Source: Buxus sempervirens
Taxonomy: Eukaryota > Streptophyta > Magnoliopsida > Buxales > Buxaceae
Length of the DNA stretch: 64,000 bases
Assembly (NCBI GenBank): GCA_947561395.2
Contig: OX387193.1
Span: forward strand, 27,336,276 to 27,400,275
Direction: 5' to 3'
Part shown: positions 1 to 12,439 of the stretch, piece after piece
How positions within the stretch are numbered: the first letter of the stretch is position 1
Layout: each line of letters begins with the position of its first letter
The notes under the pieces: model-generated
Database searches by the model: none
Seen by the model: only the letters and a program-made list of their open reading frames with translations
Told to the model about the DNA's origin: nothing
Made by a program: the position numbers and the translations under genes

Positions 1-471
1 TACCCACTTGATTTTATTGTGCCTCTAGTGGGAGAAACTTGTGTATCATGAAAGTTTCTGAAGACAGCTTGCAAATAAATAATTATTATTACTTTTTATA
101 ACAATAACAATAAATCAAGATTGGAAAAGTAATTTTGCACAAGGCAACTGCAAAGATATAAAACTCGACCACCTTTACAATAAGAGGCAGGGTGCCCAAG
201 GGGATTTTAGTAGATTAAGACGGATACACAATATCAAAGGACTCGTTGAAAGTTCAAACCATGAATCAAAGAATATACTGCTCTATTATTCATACAAATG
301 GACATTTGAACAAATTGTAGAAACCATCACTCCGTATACAAAAAACAGTATGAAATATCCATCAGAAACAAGTGTTCAATGTCTTGTACCTATGTACAAG
401 AACACAACTGCACTCACGATGCACTCACAAACATAGATCGGAATTCTGGGCATTTTGACTGGATTCCAAGT
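1..471. other. AT-rich flank, no gene recognised
   Basis: I see no conserved domain, RNA gene or element boundary here. It lies downstream of the small minus-strand reading frame at 472-651 and could hold its 3' untranslated region. Confidence 0.3.
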
Positions 472-651
472 TCAATCTCTCGCACGCACCTCCCTTACCA
501 TCCTGAGCGACATGCAATAGGCATCCTGCAAGATGAGCATTTGGTTGTGCATGGTCTCAAGATCACGAACAACCTCCTGCCCAATGAGTGTTAAATTGTT
601 AAACAAGCGGCAAAATAAATTAGCAACCGAATAAAAGGAAGCCTTCCTCAT
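472..651 (-). CDS. Possible terminal exon or small ORF, 59 codons
   Basis: A minus-strand reading frame of 59 codons runs from ATG at 651-649 to TGA at 474-472. Its composition looks protein-like: helical and rich in Leu, Val, Arg and Met, including the stretch QEVVRDLETMHNQMLILQD. It is not low complexity and contains no repeat motif. I do not recognise the family. It may be the last exon of a host gene whose 5' part lay to the right before the solo LTR at 985 inserted, or a chance ORF. Confidence 0.25.
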   Translation of the reverse strand: MRKASFYSVANLFCRLFNNLTLIGQEVVRDLETMHNQMLILQDAYCMSLRMVREVRARD

Positions 652-2294
652 ACTTTCACTCAGATTATGTGATCAGGAATTTAACAAAATAAAACTGCAT
701 ACACAAACAGGTAAATAACATCAGCAATTCTACACAGCATATTATAACTCTAGTTACTGAATTATTATTATGTTAAAACAAATTATCTTAAGGAGATATC
801 ATTTGAAGCATGTAATCTGGTTTTTTGCAAAGGCACGATAAATAATCTGACTCAATCAGAAGGATAGGAGGGCCTAATGAGTTTGATAACACCTTGTATC
901 ATGCCTAATGAGCTTATGAACATTACATTATCCACTTGGAATTTTTCAATAGGAAAACAAGAAACCATATTATAAGTTATATCGTGTGCGCGCGTGGGAA
1001 ACGCGGCACGTGGGAATTCGGAGTCGCCACCGCCTGATGGGGTGCAGGCGGACACCTGGGTGCCTAATCTTGTCTATTAGGGCTTTTTGGTCTGCGGCTT
1101 GAGATTCTAAGTCTGTTCTCGGTTGCAGTCTAGGGAAGTACGTAGACACCCTAGTCCGCCCCGTCGGATGACGGGTCCCGTGGGTTTCCTGGTTTGAGTC
1201 AGCTTACATTGGTCTCACCCGATTCCTAATCCGATATGCAGTTTGGGTTAAGTCTGACAGGACCACCTGAGTGGTGTGGGTCCCTTTAATTGTTTTTATC
1301 TTGATTACTTAGGTGATCTGAGTCTGGTTGGGTGGGCCCCGTTGGAAGGCCCACGGTATCCTTGGTGGGCTTAGTCGAGCCCGTGTGCCCTTGTGAGCCT
1401 TGGCCTATCCTAGGAGGCCCTTTGGGCTTTGGTTGGTGCATTGATTTTACTTTAGATTCAGATTTGAAGATAAAGTATTTTTCATGCACAAATGGGCCGG
1501 ACTGGTTTGTGGGCCTCTTAGGTGGGCCCACATGGTGGCCAAGTATTTTTATTGGATTTATCTTTTTAATCTGCCAAAGTGAGCTGGACACTGGGCTTGG
1601 GGCCCGTAGTCCAAATCTGGGCTTGTAAGCCCAAGTTACCATAAATTAGGGTTTGCACCCTTCCTTGGTTCGGTTGGTGGGCTTTGGCGGGCCCGGTAGG
1701 CCCTTGCCCTTGGTCTCGGCCAAACCACGCAATTCATGCATCAATTTCACATAACAAGGCTCGGGTGGGCCGCATTGGGTTTGGCCTGCCCGGTTCAAAT
1801 TGTTCATTTTACTTAAGTTATTTAATGGCATGCTTTGGTGTTTATTAGGCTGGGTGGGCCCCGTTGGAAGGCCCACTGGAAGTCAAGTTGGACCGGGAGT
1901 CCAAGTCCCACGTTGGGTTTCCTGGTGACCCAGAAACCCTATTGGTTTATCCGGTTCGGTTTGGAAATGGCATTCACATCTAGCAATAATCACAGAAAAA
2001 ACACAAGATGGACACTCTGTCAGAAAAAAAACTGGCTCATTGTGCTGGGTCCAAGGGGAGGTACCCGGGGGCCTTGTGGGCAGAGCGAAGCGGAGCCCAC
2101 GGGGTGGCGTACCTCCCCGTACAAAGGTACGAGTTGGACGCGCAGCGAACAAAAGGGGTGGGGGGTGCGGGGCGCGGGTACGGTAAAGGGTGTTTTCGAA
2201 ATTTCTCAAAAATATAGCAATCCGGCATGTTTTTAGGGGTGGGCGCCGACCTCAGGCACTAGGCGCAAGGTCGGCGCGGGCTAGGCGGACCTAA

Positions 2295-2440
2295 AACCCA
2301 CCGAGCGTGAAAAGCGCTCGCGCGAGCTTCGCGTGAAGTGTTCGCGCGAGCTTCGCACGAGGCTCGCGTGAAATGTTCGCGTGAACTTCGCGCGAGTTTC
2401 GCGTGAGCTTGAGCTTCGCGCGAACTTCGCGGACACTCGA
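2295..2440. repeat. GCGCGAGCTTC-type short repeat block
   Basis: A CpG-rich degenerate tandem block of about 10-14 bp units such as GCGCGAGCTTCGCG lies inside the family-A solo LTR. Comparable GCGCGAG blocks occur in the second family-A LTR (29560-29640) and in the unrelated solo LTR at about 40080-40140. Confidence 0.6.
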
Positions 2441-3038
2441 TGCTCTCGGTTTCTTTTCCAAACTCCATTTTTAGCTGATTTTTAAGCTCTGTAACTGGTT
2501 TTTTAGGCTCTGTGAGCCCTCCCAGGGCTTCGACCACCCCCCAAGAAGACACTTAAACTTGTATTGAAATTAATCTAAACATGTTTCATGCTTCATCCCA
2601 CAACCCAAAATCTCTTAAAAAAGAAAAAAACAAACCCGATAAAAAACAAACAGGTACAGATGCATTAACAGCTTAAAAGGGGGGTGATGGGAGCATGCTC
2701 AAGGGTGCACAAGCAGCAAGTAGCATGTTAGCAAGTCCAGCAATGTAAAAAAAACAACATGCAGACATTACATGCACTTTCCTCCCCCGACTGGACCTTC
2801 AAGCCGGCATACTAACATCCGAAGAAGGGAATGAGGAGGGGGGGTTTACAGGGATACAATGGATCACTTAACATGAGGGAACAAACTCCCTTTTAAAGCA
2901 ACGAAAACAGGCCCGGCCATAGCATTAAGCATGCCCGAATAGTTTGTGGGAAACTCTCTCTCAACATACCTTAAGCTCCCGGTGGATCTCTTCCTCACTT
3001 AGAGACCCTCCATACGGCAAAGTGAAGCAAGTGCATAT

Positions 3039-3060
3039 TAAGTGAAGCAAGTGCATATTA
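3039..3060. repeat. Direct tandem duplication of about 20 bp
   Basis: The sequence AGTGAAGCAAGTGCATATTA occurs twice back to back inside the family-A LTR. It looks like a recent slippage or double-strand-break repair duplication. Confidence 0.7.
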
Positions 3061-4197
3061 AACTACCATGGGAACAGACTCGTGCCCAGGGACGAAAACA
3101 AGCTTAACAAACTTATTAGAAACTTCTCATTTCATTTCAATATATGTATATCAAGCATGGTGGGTAATAATACCTGGGGATCCTAAGACCTGCTTGAGTT
3201 GTGTGGGCTTCTCCTTGCAACGAAGCAAGAGCTGGAGCCCCTTCCTTCATGTTCCAACAGCAACCGGCCTCCGCTAGTTTGTGTGGGAGTGAAGGAGGAG
3301 CAAGAACAGGGGAGTGTCGGATCAAGGTGGGGAGCTTGGGGTGGCCAAAGTGAGCGAGACAGGTAAGGTTCGGATGGGGAAGAATCTTGGGCACTGCACC
3401 TTCAAAATTTTCAACCGAGATAACCTAAAAAAACTCTCCCCCTAATTTTTTCCAACCCTTTGCGCGAGTACTCACGCGGCTTATATAGACCAAGGGAAAA
3501 AAAAAGGACCCGCCCACTTAAAAAAAGGGGCCGCTCACTTAAAAAAAGAGCTGAGCGCATACCCTGCTGCCACGTCCGCGCGAGCGGCATAATGATGAGA
3601 AATCATTTAATGCCGCCGCTCGCCGGTCGTAAAAATCTAAAAAAATCGGATTTAGTCCCTGGCAATTTTTGGTTTAATCCGATATTCTCGGATTTTTACA
3701 GATTTAGTCCCTGGGATATTTCGAATGTTTGGATATTTACGGATTTGATCCCCAAGATATTTTCCTGCGCAACTCGCCACGTGTGCAGCTTTTTGCCACG
3801 TGCGCAGATTGCCGGTTTTGCTGCTTGAGAATTTTGTCAGCTCATATTTTCCTCATCCGGACTCCGATCTGGGCAAACTTAGTTTCATTAGAATCGTATC
3901 GGAGCCCTCCATCCCATGACCTAGGGGTAGGCCTCCGGATCGGATTTTAGCAGAAAGTCAACTTTTGGCTCTGCTCAAGTTTGACCGCCCGCAGAACCTT
4001 CATCCGGATCCCGATTCCTGCAAACTCGGTTGCGTTGGAACTGTGTCGAGATTCTCTATCCAATGGCATAAAGCGAGGTGGCCAATTTTCACTTGATCAA
4101 AAAGTAAACTTTTCACCCCTTAGGGTTTGACTTTCTGTCCAGGGTTTGTATTTTTGGTTTTTTTGTGGGAGCGCAAAAATGAGGTGCTTACATACCG

Positions 4198-5876
4198 TGT
4201 GATGTGGAATGTAGCAAGCCATGGGTTTTTTTACCAGAATGTGCTGAATATCAAAGATCAAAAGGTCTAATACATATATCAATAACAAAATGCATTATCC
4301 CAGTATTTGCATTTGCCAACAGAAAATGTGATCATCCATCCCAATCGATCAAAAATCATATCTGCAGCCAAATTATAAGTATATTAATATTTTCTAACCA
4401 ACACCACCCAGATGTGTTTCACCCTCTCCAATCATTCAATGATTATCCTCTCGCATCTTCATATAGCTATTTCCTTAGGTCTTTGCTTTACATGCTCATA
4501 TTATCTTAACCAACTTTTCATTATCTAATCCCCTATTTCGGCAATATCTAGATGCTCTTGGACACATATAGTTCACTTATTTCAAATTATCCATTCCACA
4601 TGGAAAAACCAATCATCAAATCAACTAGTTGGGTTTGCAACATGAATCTTGCTCCTCCCTCACAATTGGTCAGAAACCATGTCTTCTACCAAATTACGAA
4701 TACAAAATTCTTTACAAGGTTCTTTCTAGTTTTCCTCTCATACTCTTAGATCATTCACTAAATACCCCCATAACTTCTCATAGCTGCTTCTCTAGGTCTT
4801 TGTATCCATATGCTCAAATCATCTTAACTTACTTCACTTTATCTGATTTATGGGCACCAATTAAACACTCTCAAATATGTTCATTTCTTACGCTATCCTT
4901 CCTAGTATTTTAAAACATCCATTTCACCATCCACGTCTCAATAACAGTCATCTTATGCATAAATTGATTCTTTGTTGCCTACTATCCTAATCCATTCATC
5001 CTAGTAGGTATAATGGAATTCCTATAAATTTTTCCTTTTAATTTGAATTAAACACATCAGTCACATTAGACTCCAAAGTCACCCTCACTAATTCAAAGTA
5101 AAGGGTGTAACAGGAGTATTCCTCAGAACCATCGTAGTATTACTCTAATATAAGGATGACAAACTTCGTCTTATGTCACCACAGTAATCATAAACCAATA
5201 TTGGATTTCTTCACATATGTACAATGCTAGGGGGATGAAACAACATTCATGGCTTTAAATCCATAACATCCAATATGCTAAATAAAAAAAAAACAAAACA
5301 GATATTAATATTAAAAAAAATGAAACATTGTTTGGATGATTCTAAAAATCAGAAATGTAAAAGGGGTTGCACCAATTTTGGTAATTCTGCCGGTCTCATA
5401 CAGCCATTCCAAATATACAATAGGTATCTTCTAAGATTTCACCTTCTCACCATATCTTCACAGTTCACATAGAAAATGTGTCGAAGAAGGTGCTGAAGAG
5501 TTGGTTACCTACAAGTAAACTGAATAAAAAAAAATGAAGAGAGATTTTCCTTTTTTTAGTTATCTTTCTATTTTCTTTTTTTTTCTTTTTGTTTTTCCAA
5601 GCTTATCCCCTATAACCATTCCAAGAACTTGTGGACACAAACTACTCATGCAAGCAAATAAAACAACAACAAATATGTTTACTTCAAACGTACACACCCC
5701 AAACAATTTTAGAATTCAAATTGGTTGTGAAGACAACCCTAGAGTATTTATCTTGTGCAAATCTAAAGAAATTGCACGATGTTTGGTTAGACCTAAGAGT
5801 TCTTTTGAACTCGAGGAGAAATTAAAAATAAAAGGATAAAGATAGAAATTAAAGCATGATAAGGATATGTTAAAAA
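4198..5876. other. AT-rich stretch with no supported gene
   Basis: This lies between the solo LTR and the 3' end of the MULE accessory gene. Short ORFs are present, but they have low complexity and no recognisable domain. A MULE terminal inverted repeat might be expected here; I could not match one to the other side. Confidence 0.4.
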
Positions 5877-7030
5877 TCATACAGGCTCAATATTCCAAAA
5901 TTCCGAGTAAAGATCCTCCTTGCCCAACAAATCTTCCTCGTTCCATATCGGGCGTTGAGTCTATTACATGCACGTTAGTGGAAAATCATAAACTTGGATT
6001 TGTGGAGTGATTTCTAATGTTCTTACAATTCAAATGCCAATGCACAATATTACCTGAGTCGAGGGGGATACACGTGGTACTGTGCTTTCATTTCTGTCAT
6101 CGACGAAATCCCTCAATCTCCCTGGCACAACCTACACATCCGTCAAACAGAATGTTAATATATCAATCTTCAATCTCTAGCCTAAGAAATATATGTTGAG
6201 GGTTACGTAATCCACAACTGTACCTGGCCAAATCCATATCCACCGACTTCTTTTTGCAGATGCTTTCTGTCTGCACACGTTTGTTTGTCCAAACCAACAA
6301 ACACGGCATCCGTGTGTCGCTGTTATCGTCGGGCAACTCGACGATAACGTGCTCATAATAGAACAACTGAACAGGACAGCAATAAATTCAGAATACAATC
6401 ACACAACAATAACTATATAAATGATCATAAGCATGCACCTGTAAAAAGAAAAGGCATCCGCCTACTGCCTCTTTTTTCTTCCTTTGGAAGATGTTTATTT
6501 CGGCAAACAACCGCTCAACAACAAAACTTCCCCAGTTTGCTCCCGAGAGGCTCCCCACATCAGCAATCATGTGTAGAAGGGAGGCACTGGCATGTGGGTT
6601 TGCATTTGGGCATAAGAATGAACCCAACGCAAACAAAACAAAAGCTCTTCTGAATTCAGAGCCCGATCCCAACGTAGGTATAAGCTCCTCTATACTGGAC
6701 AAAGATACACCATGCCTGCCGACCTCGAACATACTACGGACCTCTTCTACCCTAACATCTGGTCCACTCGAGATGACAGGGGATCCAGTATGTCTTAACC
6801 CAAAAATGAGATTCACGTTGTACTCACAAATGGGTATACTATACCCCCCAACCTTAAGGCAAAGAGAATGTACATCAACATTCTCAACCAGCCACGCACA
6901 CAAGCCCATTTGTAGCATCGTGCACTGCAAACCCAATAGGGATCCAAACCCTATATCGACAACCGCCTGTCATTGCTCTTCAGTGAGCCGTTTACATAAC
7001 TGAACGAATCGCCGTGGCGAGCAGCAGGTG
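5877..7030 (-). pseudogene. Plant-specific domain exons downstream of HMG-box (MULE-associated)
   Basis: Four exons can be traced. The first, about 7030-6439, carries motifs such as LTEEQ, IGFGSLL, LCAWLVEN, RRAFVLFALGSFLCP and GGCLFFLQ. It is followed by exons at 6366-6224 (FYYEHV, PCLLVWT), 6131-6054 (RDFVDDRNE) and a terminal exon at 5960-5877 ending in TGA. The intron 6438-6367 starts GT and ends AG. The pattern matches a large plant family of unknown function often linked to transposons and to plant-mobile or Ulp1-like proteins; I am not certain of the exact name. One in-frame TGA at 6972-6970 interrupts the first exon (consistent with CGA to TGA). The join from the preceding HMG exon is one base out of phase, so this part looks decayed. 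Confidence 0.5.
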
Positions 7031-7137
7031 CTAATCGAGGGTTGCAATTACACGCTATAAGCACATTACAAAATGCTAAAAACGAACACTCAAAAGTACA
7101 CTTTCACCTTGTAACCCTTATAAGACTGTGTGCTTAC

Positions 7138-7703
7138 CTTCACATGTGTCATCTGCTTCGGTTCGGGCCGTTGTGAACGATACTGCTCTACACTACGAGC
7201 AGCTTGCTCCATGTACGGCTGCCTCGCTTCAACAGCCATTCTTAACCACTTCTCCTTTGCTTCCTTAGCAACCTACGGAATAACATGTTTAAACGAAAAT
7301 AGGCAACGGAACACAATATGAATGGATGAAAGCAAACTTCAATCACTAGACACTCAAAAGTGAAATTTGCTACACATGGAATATACAAGTTTATTTCATG
7401 GGTTAATCATGCATATCAAATGCATTCGTATTTTACCTGACGCATGTGGGGTCTTCGATTACCCCCTTTGCATCTGCCTATATACTCACTCCTGTGAGGT
7501 TGACAACAGAATACAACAACAAATAATACGTCAGAAAAGATTGTGTTTTCTCATACACAATACATTATTTGCAATTACCAACTATAGCTTTAAAGCACTT
7601 ACAGAAAGCAAACCCAGGGAATCAATGGCCGCTTCCATACCCTGGATGGAGTGAAGCCTTCATGGATTGCGACTGTACCTACTGTCCTTCTTCTCCGTGC
7701 CAT
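7138..7703 (-). CDS. HMG-box domain, three spliced exons
   Basis: Three minus-strand exons join without any stop: 7703-7603 (33 codons plus 2 nt, starting with a basic MARRRR N-terminus), 7491-7437 (completes the split codon plus 18 codons) and 7272-7138 (45 codons). Both introns start GT and end AG, and phases match exactly. The 97-residue product reads as an HMG box: WKRPLIPWVCFL at the start of helix 1, then VAKEAKEKWLRM, then ARQPYMEQAARSVEQYR. This follows the family pattern (K-R-P..F, A-K-E-x-x-E-K-W, P-Y-x-x-x-A..Y). HMG boxes bind and bend DNA in the nucleus. The exon is followed by GTAAGC, so the protein should continue, probably into the domain exons at 7030-5877. It could be a transposon-captured host fragment. 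Confidence 0.6.
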
Positions 7704-8191
7704 AACTTGATCCTACACAATGAAAAACATGTCAAGGGAGAAATGGTATATCACTAGTGTCAGGTTACCGAATTGCATAAATCCAATAGCAACAAACACA
7801 ACATTAATTTTATCCACAGACATGTTCAAATGATTGGTATCATAAAGAATATTTATTCTCAACATAAATAAAAGTCCCGAAGGTTGTAATGCCTTCACTG
7901 TTAAAAATTAACCAACAAACAAACATTATTTATTATCCAGGCAAATAATTATTCAAATGATCATCTCGTGAAGAATGACTGTCTTAATCCAACACGAAAC
8001 ATAGAAAGCGTTCTTAATTGCCTGCAGTCAAGCACTTCATCTCCATCTTCCACCTATCTTAGTGGTTGTGCACCTACATATAATTCATGATTGTCAGAAA
8101 TTAAATTATGCAATATAAATTTCCAGTCTTATGAACACATATAATATTGAATGACCTTCGTACAAGCGTGCGACGCAGCAGCACATGCTCG

Positions 8192-10428
8192 TTAGATTGC
8201 AGCTCTACAGGTAGACCGGTTGTGTCCTGCCACGTTGCAACGAGAAAAATGCATTGGCCGCTTATCTTGGAATTGAGACTCAATCTGCTTCTGCCTTGGA
8301 CAGCCAGGGTGTCTAGACGTCTTAGGTGGCAATGTCATTTGTGGCGTATCATTAAAATCAGCAAAGGACTGAACAGTAACACATTCTATGTCAAGCATGT
8401 CATGAGATGATACTAGATGCATCAACTCGGCATATATCTACTCCTGCGTGCTGGTGTGGTAGCATTCTTCGACATAGTCGTAGAGACTGAGGTTCTTCGT
8501 TTTCAAGACAACACATGTATGTGCACACGGTATATCAGTCATTTGCCACTGTTTGCAGGTAAACTCGTACTTATGTAGAACGACATAAAAATCATCATCA
8601 CCAGTTCTAACTTCATATTCCAAATCTGAACATCGCAATACACCACAACCAAGAGCCCGAGGGAAATTCACTTGGATTTTCTCTTCAATGTGACCACAAA
8701 CGGGAGTCTTCCATGTGGAAATCTCGTTCTTCTTCCGCACTAACATCTCTGTTAATTTAACCCGATGTGCATATATAAAACGTAATACGTGCAATTTACG
8801 TTCCTCCACCATCCATGCATTGAAAGACTCTGCTAAGTTCAAATTCAACTTGTCCCAACGCCTCTTAGGGAACAGAGCATTTGCCCAATGCTCAGGACCA
8901 TTGGCCTTCACCCACTTATACATCTCTACGGAAAATAATTTCAACTTATCCATTGCATCCTCAAAATCCGCTGGCCAACGTGTATAGGCAACTGAATCCA
9001 ATATCCCCAAAGCTTCTTTCTTCTTTCTACCCAGATGAAATGAATTGATGAATTTGCTGAAATTTTCCTTTAGGTGTCGGAAACAATGAAAATGGTTTTA
9101 AACCCTAAAGGTATTACTCACAACATTAATGATTGCTGGATTCCTATCACTTATAATCACAACTTCATGTCTGCGACCGATAGCAGTATGAAGTCGATTA
9201 AGAAACCATAACCAATCTTCATTATTTTCAGACGAAACAATTGCGAATGTGATTGGAAACATGCCATCATTGGCATCGAGTGCAGTGGCGGACAAAAGAG
9301 TTCCTTGGTATGGTCCACTAAGGTGTGACCCATCAATGAAGAGCAAGGGACGGCATCCAACTGAAAATCCTCTCAATGAACATCCGTATGCTATGAATAG
9401 CTGTTTGAATTTCCCATCTTCTGTAGCAGTCCAATAGGCCAACGTCCCTAGGTTTGTCTACATCAACCGCTGACACATCCAAGGTATAAGCTTGTATGAA
9501 TCTTCTACGTTGCCATCTATATTCTTCTTTGTCTTCTCCTTACTCCTCTAACTTTGATGATAACTTAAACTCATTGCATGATCATTATGGAAATCCTTGC
9601 AAATTTGGCGCGGGGCGTAATTTGGGGAGTCCCTAATTCTTTTCTCAATCACACCCGCCAACCACTTGGATCTCACCTTAAGCTTAATTGCTATATCGTC
9701 CTGTGCCGAGTGTTTGTGTGTCTCGACAAATGTCATCACCATCATCACGTCCGTCTCTTTTACTCGACTTGCGTTCAATTTCCATGTGCAGTCTCTAACG
9801 AAACATCTAACAGCCATATACCCAGGAGTGTTTTTCTTGAATACATATCTAAATCTCTGAGCAAGGGCATGCTTATAGATTGATTGCCTCAACGCATCAT
9901 AACTTGCAAATGTCTGGCCCTCACCAACGATTTCCAACCGCCATAAACTTAACACAAGTGGAGCCATACTGTGTATGGTGCAATCAACAGTAGACTCCCC
10001 CTCTACGACATCACTCGCGTCAACTTGAGGTGGAAATTGTTGACTTCCCGTGGAGGCCCTCCTAAAAATTAAGAATTTCTATTATGCTAAATTCACAAAA
10101 AACCGCTAAATTGAAATATTGTAGTGTAACATGAATCACCTTGTAAAAAATGGATCATCCACTGATGGGCCCTCGCCAGTTAGTAGATATACATTAGCAG
10201 CCCGCTCATTGCCAGCTATCAATTTTGATAGCCCTACTTGGTTGGTCAGCGCTAGTAGTTTGCTCTTGAATAATGCACATCCATCGTTCACGAAGTCCTC
10301 ATATTTTGTACTTTCAATGATCATTAAGGCATCTATGCTACCCCTCTGTATGACAAGGAACTGGTCTCCTCATTTATAACAATTTCCCCTCCGAAATGGA
10401 AATAGCACCACACTTGCTTCCCCACCAT
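8192..10428 (-). pseudogene. MuDR-type MULE transposase pseudogene
   Basis: Read right to left, it has an N-terminal part (ATG at 10428; VWCYFHFGGEIV), a 78 nt GT..AG intron (10139-10062), a MuDR DNA-binding domain (AVRCFVRDCTWKLNASR), a MULE transposase domain (PLLFIDGSHLSGPYQGTL, ISDRNPAI) with acidic residues fitting the DDE triad (FIDG, SDR, NLAESFNAW), a SWIM zinc finger (TCKQWQMTDIPCAHTC) and a CCHC knuckle (CNVAGHNRSTC). From 10324 on, all segments lie in one frame. Stops are at 9550-9548, about 9471, 9100-9098 and 8440-8438, with no frameshift needed. A likely 1 nt deletion lies near 10345. The enzyme cannot be made as it stands. Confidence 0.85.
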
Positions 10429-11069
10429 ATCTGTTACAAATTCGTTAGGTCATTCCACATTGTACAAAACCCCTGACAATCTACACAGTTTTAACTTTGG
10501 CAATGCAGTGAACAGCGTAATGCCAACTTTCATAATCAAGTCAATCTACACAATTATAACTTGCCTAGTGAATAATGTAATCGCAACTTTCATGATGAAA
10601 TCAATCTAGCCACACCACGCCATACTCCCCATTAGACAATACCATAAACTTATACCACATTATGATACGATGCCCCATAAATTGAATAAGCCAGGAGTGG
10701 ACAACTACAATTTGAGAAAACTAACACACCTGGACAACAAGGTTCATATCACAGCAACGGTTCAACAGTAAAGTAAAACACTTAGCATAAAAATGGAATC
10801 AAATATAAAAACATTGACAACATTTTTTAAACATAATGACAGCATTCCATTAAAAATGAATAAGAAAAGGATCATACAGCATATAGCAGTATACGAGACA
10901 GTGAACAATCACACAGAGCCCTAATAAGACCATAAGCGGACTCCAAAGGATAAAAAAAAAGGTCTCAAAAAGATAGCCCGCTGTAACACCGTCTCATCTG
11001 ATTACATAATACTAAGAGCCTTCCAATGATAAGCTATATCTGATGTAAACCATTACCTTAGGATAATGC

Positions 11070-11390
11070 TTGTATCCCATAAGCTTGTGCATGTATCCAT
11101 TGAAGTACCAGCTTGTATCTTTTTAAGAAATGTTGATTTCGCATCTAAGATTATGTTGGTATCCCCTGAAGATTGTGCATGTATCTCCTTAAGTCAGTGC
11201 ATGTATCCCCCTAAGTTTTCGCTTGTATCCCCTTAAGACCCTGCTTATATCCCCTAAGCAACAGCTTCTATTCCTTTAAGACCCTGGTTGTATCCCTCTA
11301 AGATTACGTTGGTATCCCCCAATGATTGTACATGTATCCCTTTAAGTCACTGCTTGTATCCCCAAAAGTAGCAGCTTCTATCCCCAAACC
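11070..11390. repeat. Degenerate minisatellite, TGTATCCCCTTAAG motif
   Basis: About ten units of 25-30 bp repeat the pattern (G)CTTGTATCCCCTTAAGN, with variants such as CATGTATCCCTTTAAG and GTTGGTATCCCC. Units have diverged, so the array is old. No coding capacity is evident. Confidence 0.7.
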
Positions 11391-11620
11391 ATTACCACAC
11401 TTTCTTATACTAACCCAAGACAAACCATCGAGAAAATATAAGGCTAAGGACCATCTCCTCCCAAATAATACTTGCTATATTCCCCCTATGAAAGCCCGTA
11501 CCAATCCCAATCTTGGCTAGACAATCACCAAGACTTTTGTTTATCTATGCCCATGTTACAAAAGGAGTTTAGTACGTATCAACCAGTATTATAAGCTGCT
11601 ATATTAAAAAAGAAAAACTC

Positions 11621-12070
11621 GAATTTTCTATTCAAGAAGCTCATCATTTTGAAATAAAAGCTCCTTTCTTGCCTGAACTCTGCCATATGTATTGGTTAGT
11701 TGCTCACAAAAACTCTGTGGTGTCTGAGATTGTACATGTGTATGTGTTAGGTTTGTCTTTGTCACTCGACACTGTCGAGATCATAGTCTATGAAACAAAA
11801 TCATTAAATTTCATTCTGAAGTTCTGATGGATTTGAAGCAAAACCTCCTTACCTATTGAAGTTCATTTTCAATTTTTTCATAGTTTGTTGATAAATATTC
11901 CAAACCACCTCAGGTTCTTCCTGGTATATGTATTGTTTGTCTTCGTCTCTTCCTTTTTGTTGAGATCCTAGAAGATTTATTACTGACTTGGATGTATAGC
12001 ATATGAAACAATCAGAGATGTTCCTATGTTCCTGGTATATGTAGGGATTACTATGGTCTAAAACTAACAA
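11621..12070 (-). other. Exon-like reading frames, unknown gene
   Basis: Two minus-strand segments look protein-like. One (about 12000-11851) ends EEPEVVWNIYQQTMKKLKMN and is followed by an AG|GTAAGG donor. The other (about 11770-11621) contains SFCEQLTNTYGRVQARKELL and ends at a stop. I could not join them in phase, and I do not recognise the family. They may be remnants of a host gene whose GC-rich 5' region is at 12440-13060, or captured fragments in a transposon. Confidence 0.25.
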
Positions 12071-12439
12071 ACAAACTTCAAACCTAAAACCAACAACTTT
12101 CCATCATTCGATCCCATGAAATAAGAGAAGAAACAATCGAACATCAAAAAGATGCGTTAGGAATTCTGTCATAAATCAGAAGATGCGTTCGGAATTCTGT
12201 CAACTGGCAAACAATCGAACATCAAAAAGATTCAAAGGAAAAGAATACAACCATCCAAAAACAAGTGTGGGTGAGGGCAAACAATCAGAAAAAACAAAGA
12301 ACAGATTGATTATAAGAAACAAAGTAGAAGAAAAGGGAATGACCGATTGCCAAAAACCTACAAATTTCCATCATTCAATCCCTAAATAGAAAAGAACCCT
12401 AGAAAAAAAAATCAAGTAGCAACAAAAGGAAAAGAATCG

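Larger units (their letters stand above)
985..4192 (-). mobile_element. Solo LTR, Tat/Ogre-like Ty3 family A
   Basis: This 3,208 bp block reads, on the minus strand, from TGTAAGCACCTCATTTTTGC (right end) to ..GCGCGCACA (left end). That is the TG..CA structure of an LTR. It is flanked by TATCG (980-984) and TACCG (4193-4197), a 5 bp target-site duplication with one mismatch. There is no internal domain, so it is a solo LTR left by recombination. The 3' half contains GGGACCCGTC..GACGGGGCGG and CCGCAGACC..GGCGACTCC blocks shared with the LTRs of the 14.4 kb element at 41843, so the families are related. A split second copy lies at 27440-36353. The many differences between copies suggest an old insertion. 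Confidence 0.85.
5877..10428 (-). mobile_element. Degenerate Mutator-like element (MULE) with two genes
   Basis: Two minus-strand gene models lie head to tail: a MuDR-type transposase (10428 to 8192) and, about 490 bp downstream, a spliced accessory gene (7703 to 5877). I could not identify terminal inverted repeats or a 9 bp target-site duplication, so the coordinates cover genes only, not element ends. The shared orientation, close spacing and shared style of decay (nonsense codons rather than large deletions) suggest that both belong to one element, but this is inference. The accessory gene could instead be a host gene next to the transposon. Confidence 0.6.

Noticed and set aside
6491..7003. 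170-codon plus-strand ORF
   Set aside because: It is the antisense shadow of the conserved minus-strand domain exon.
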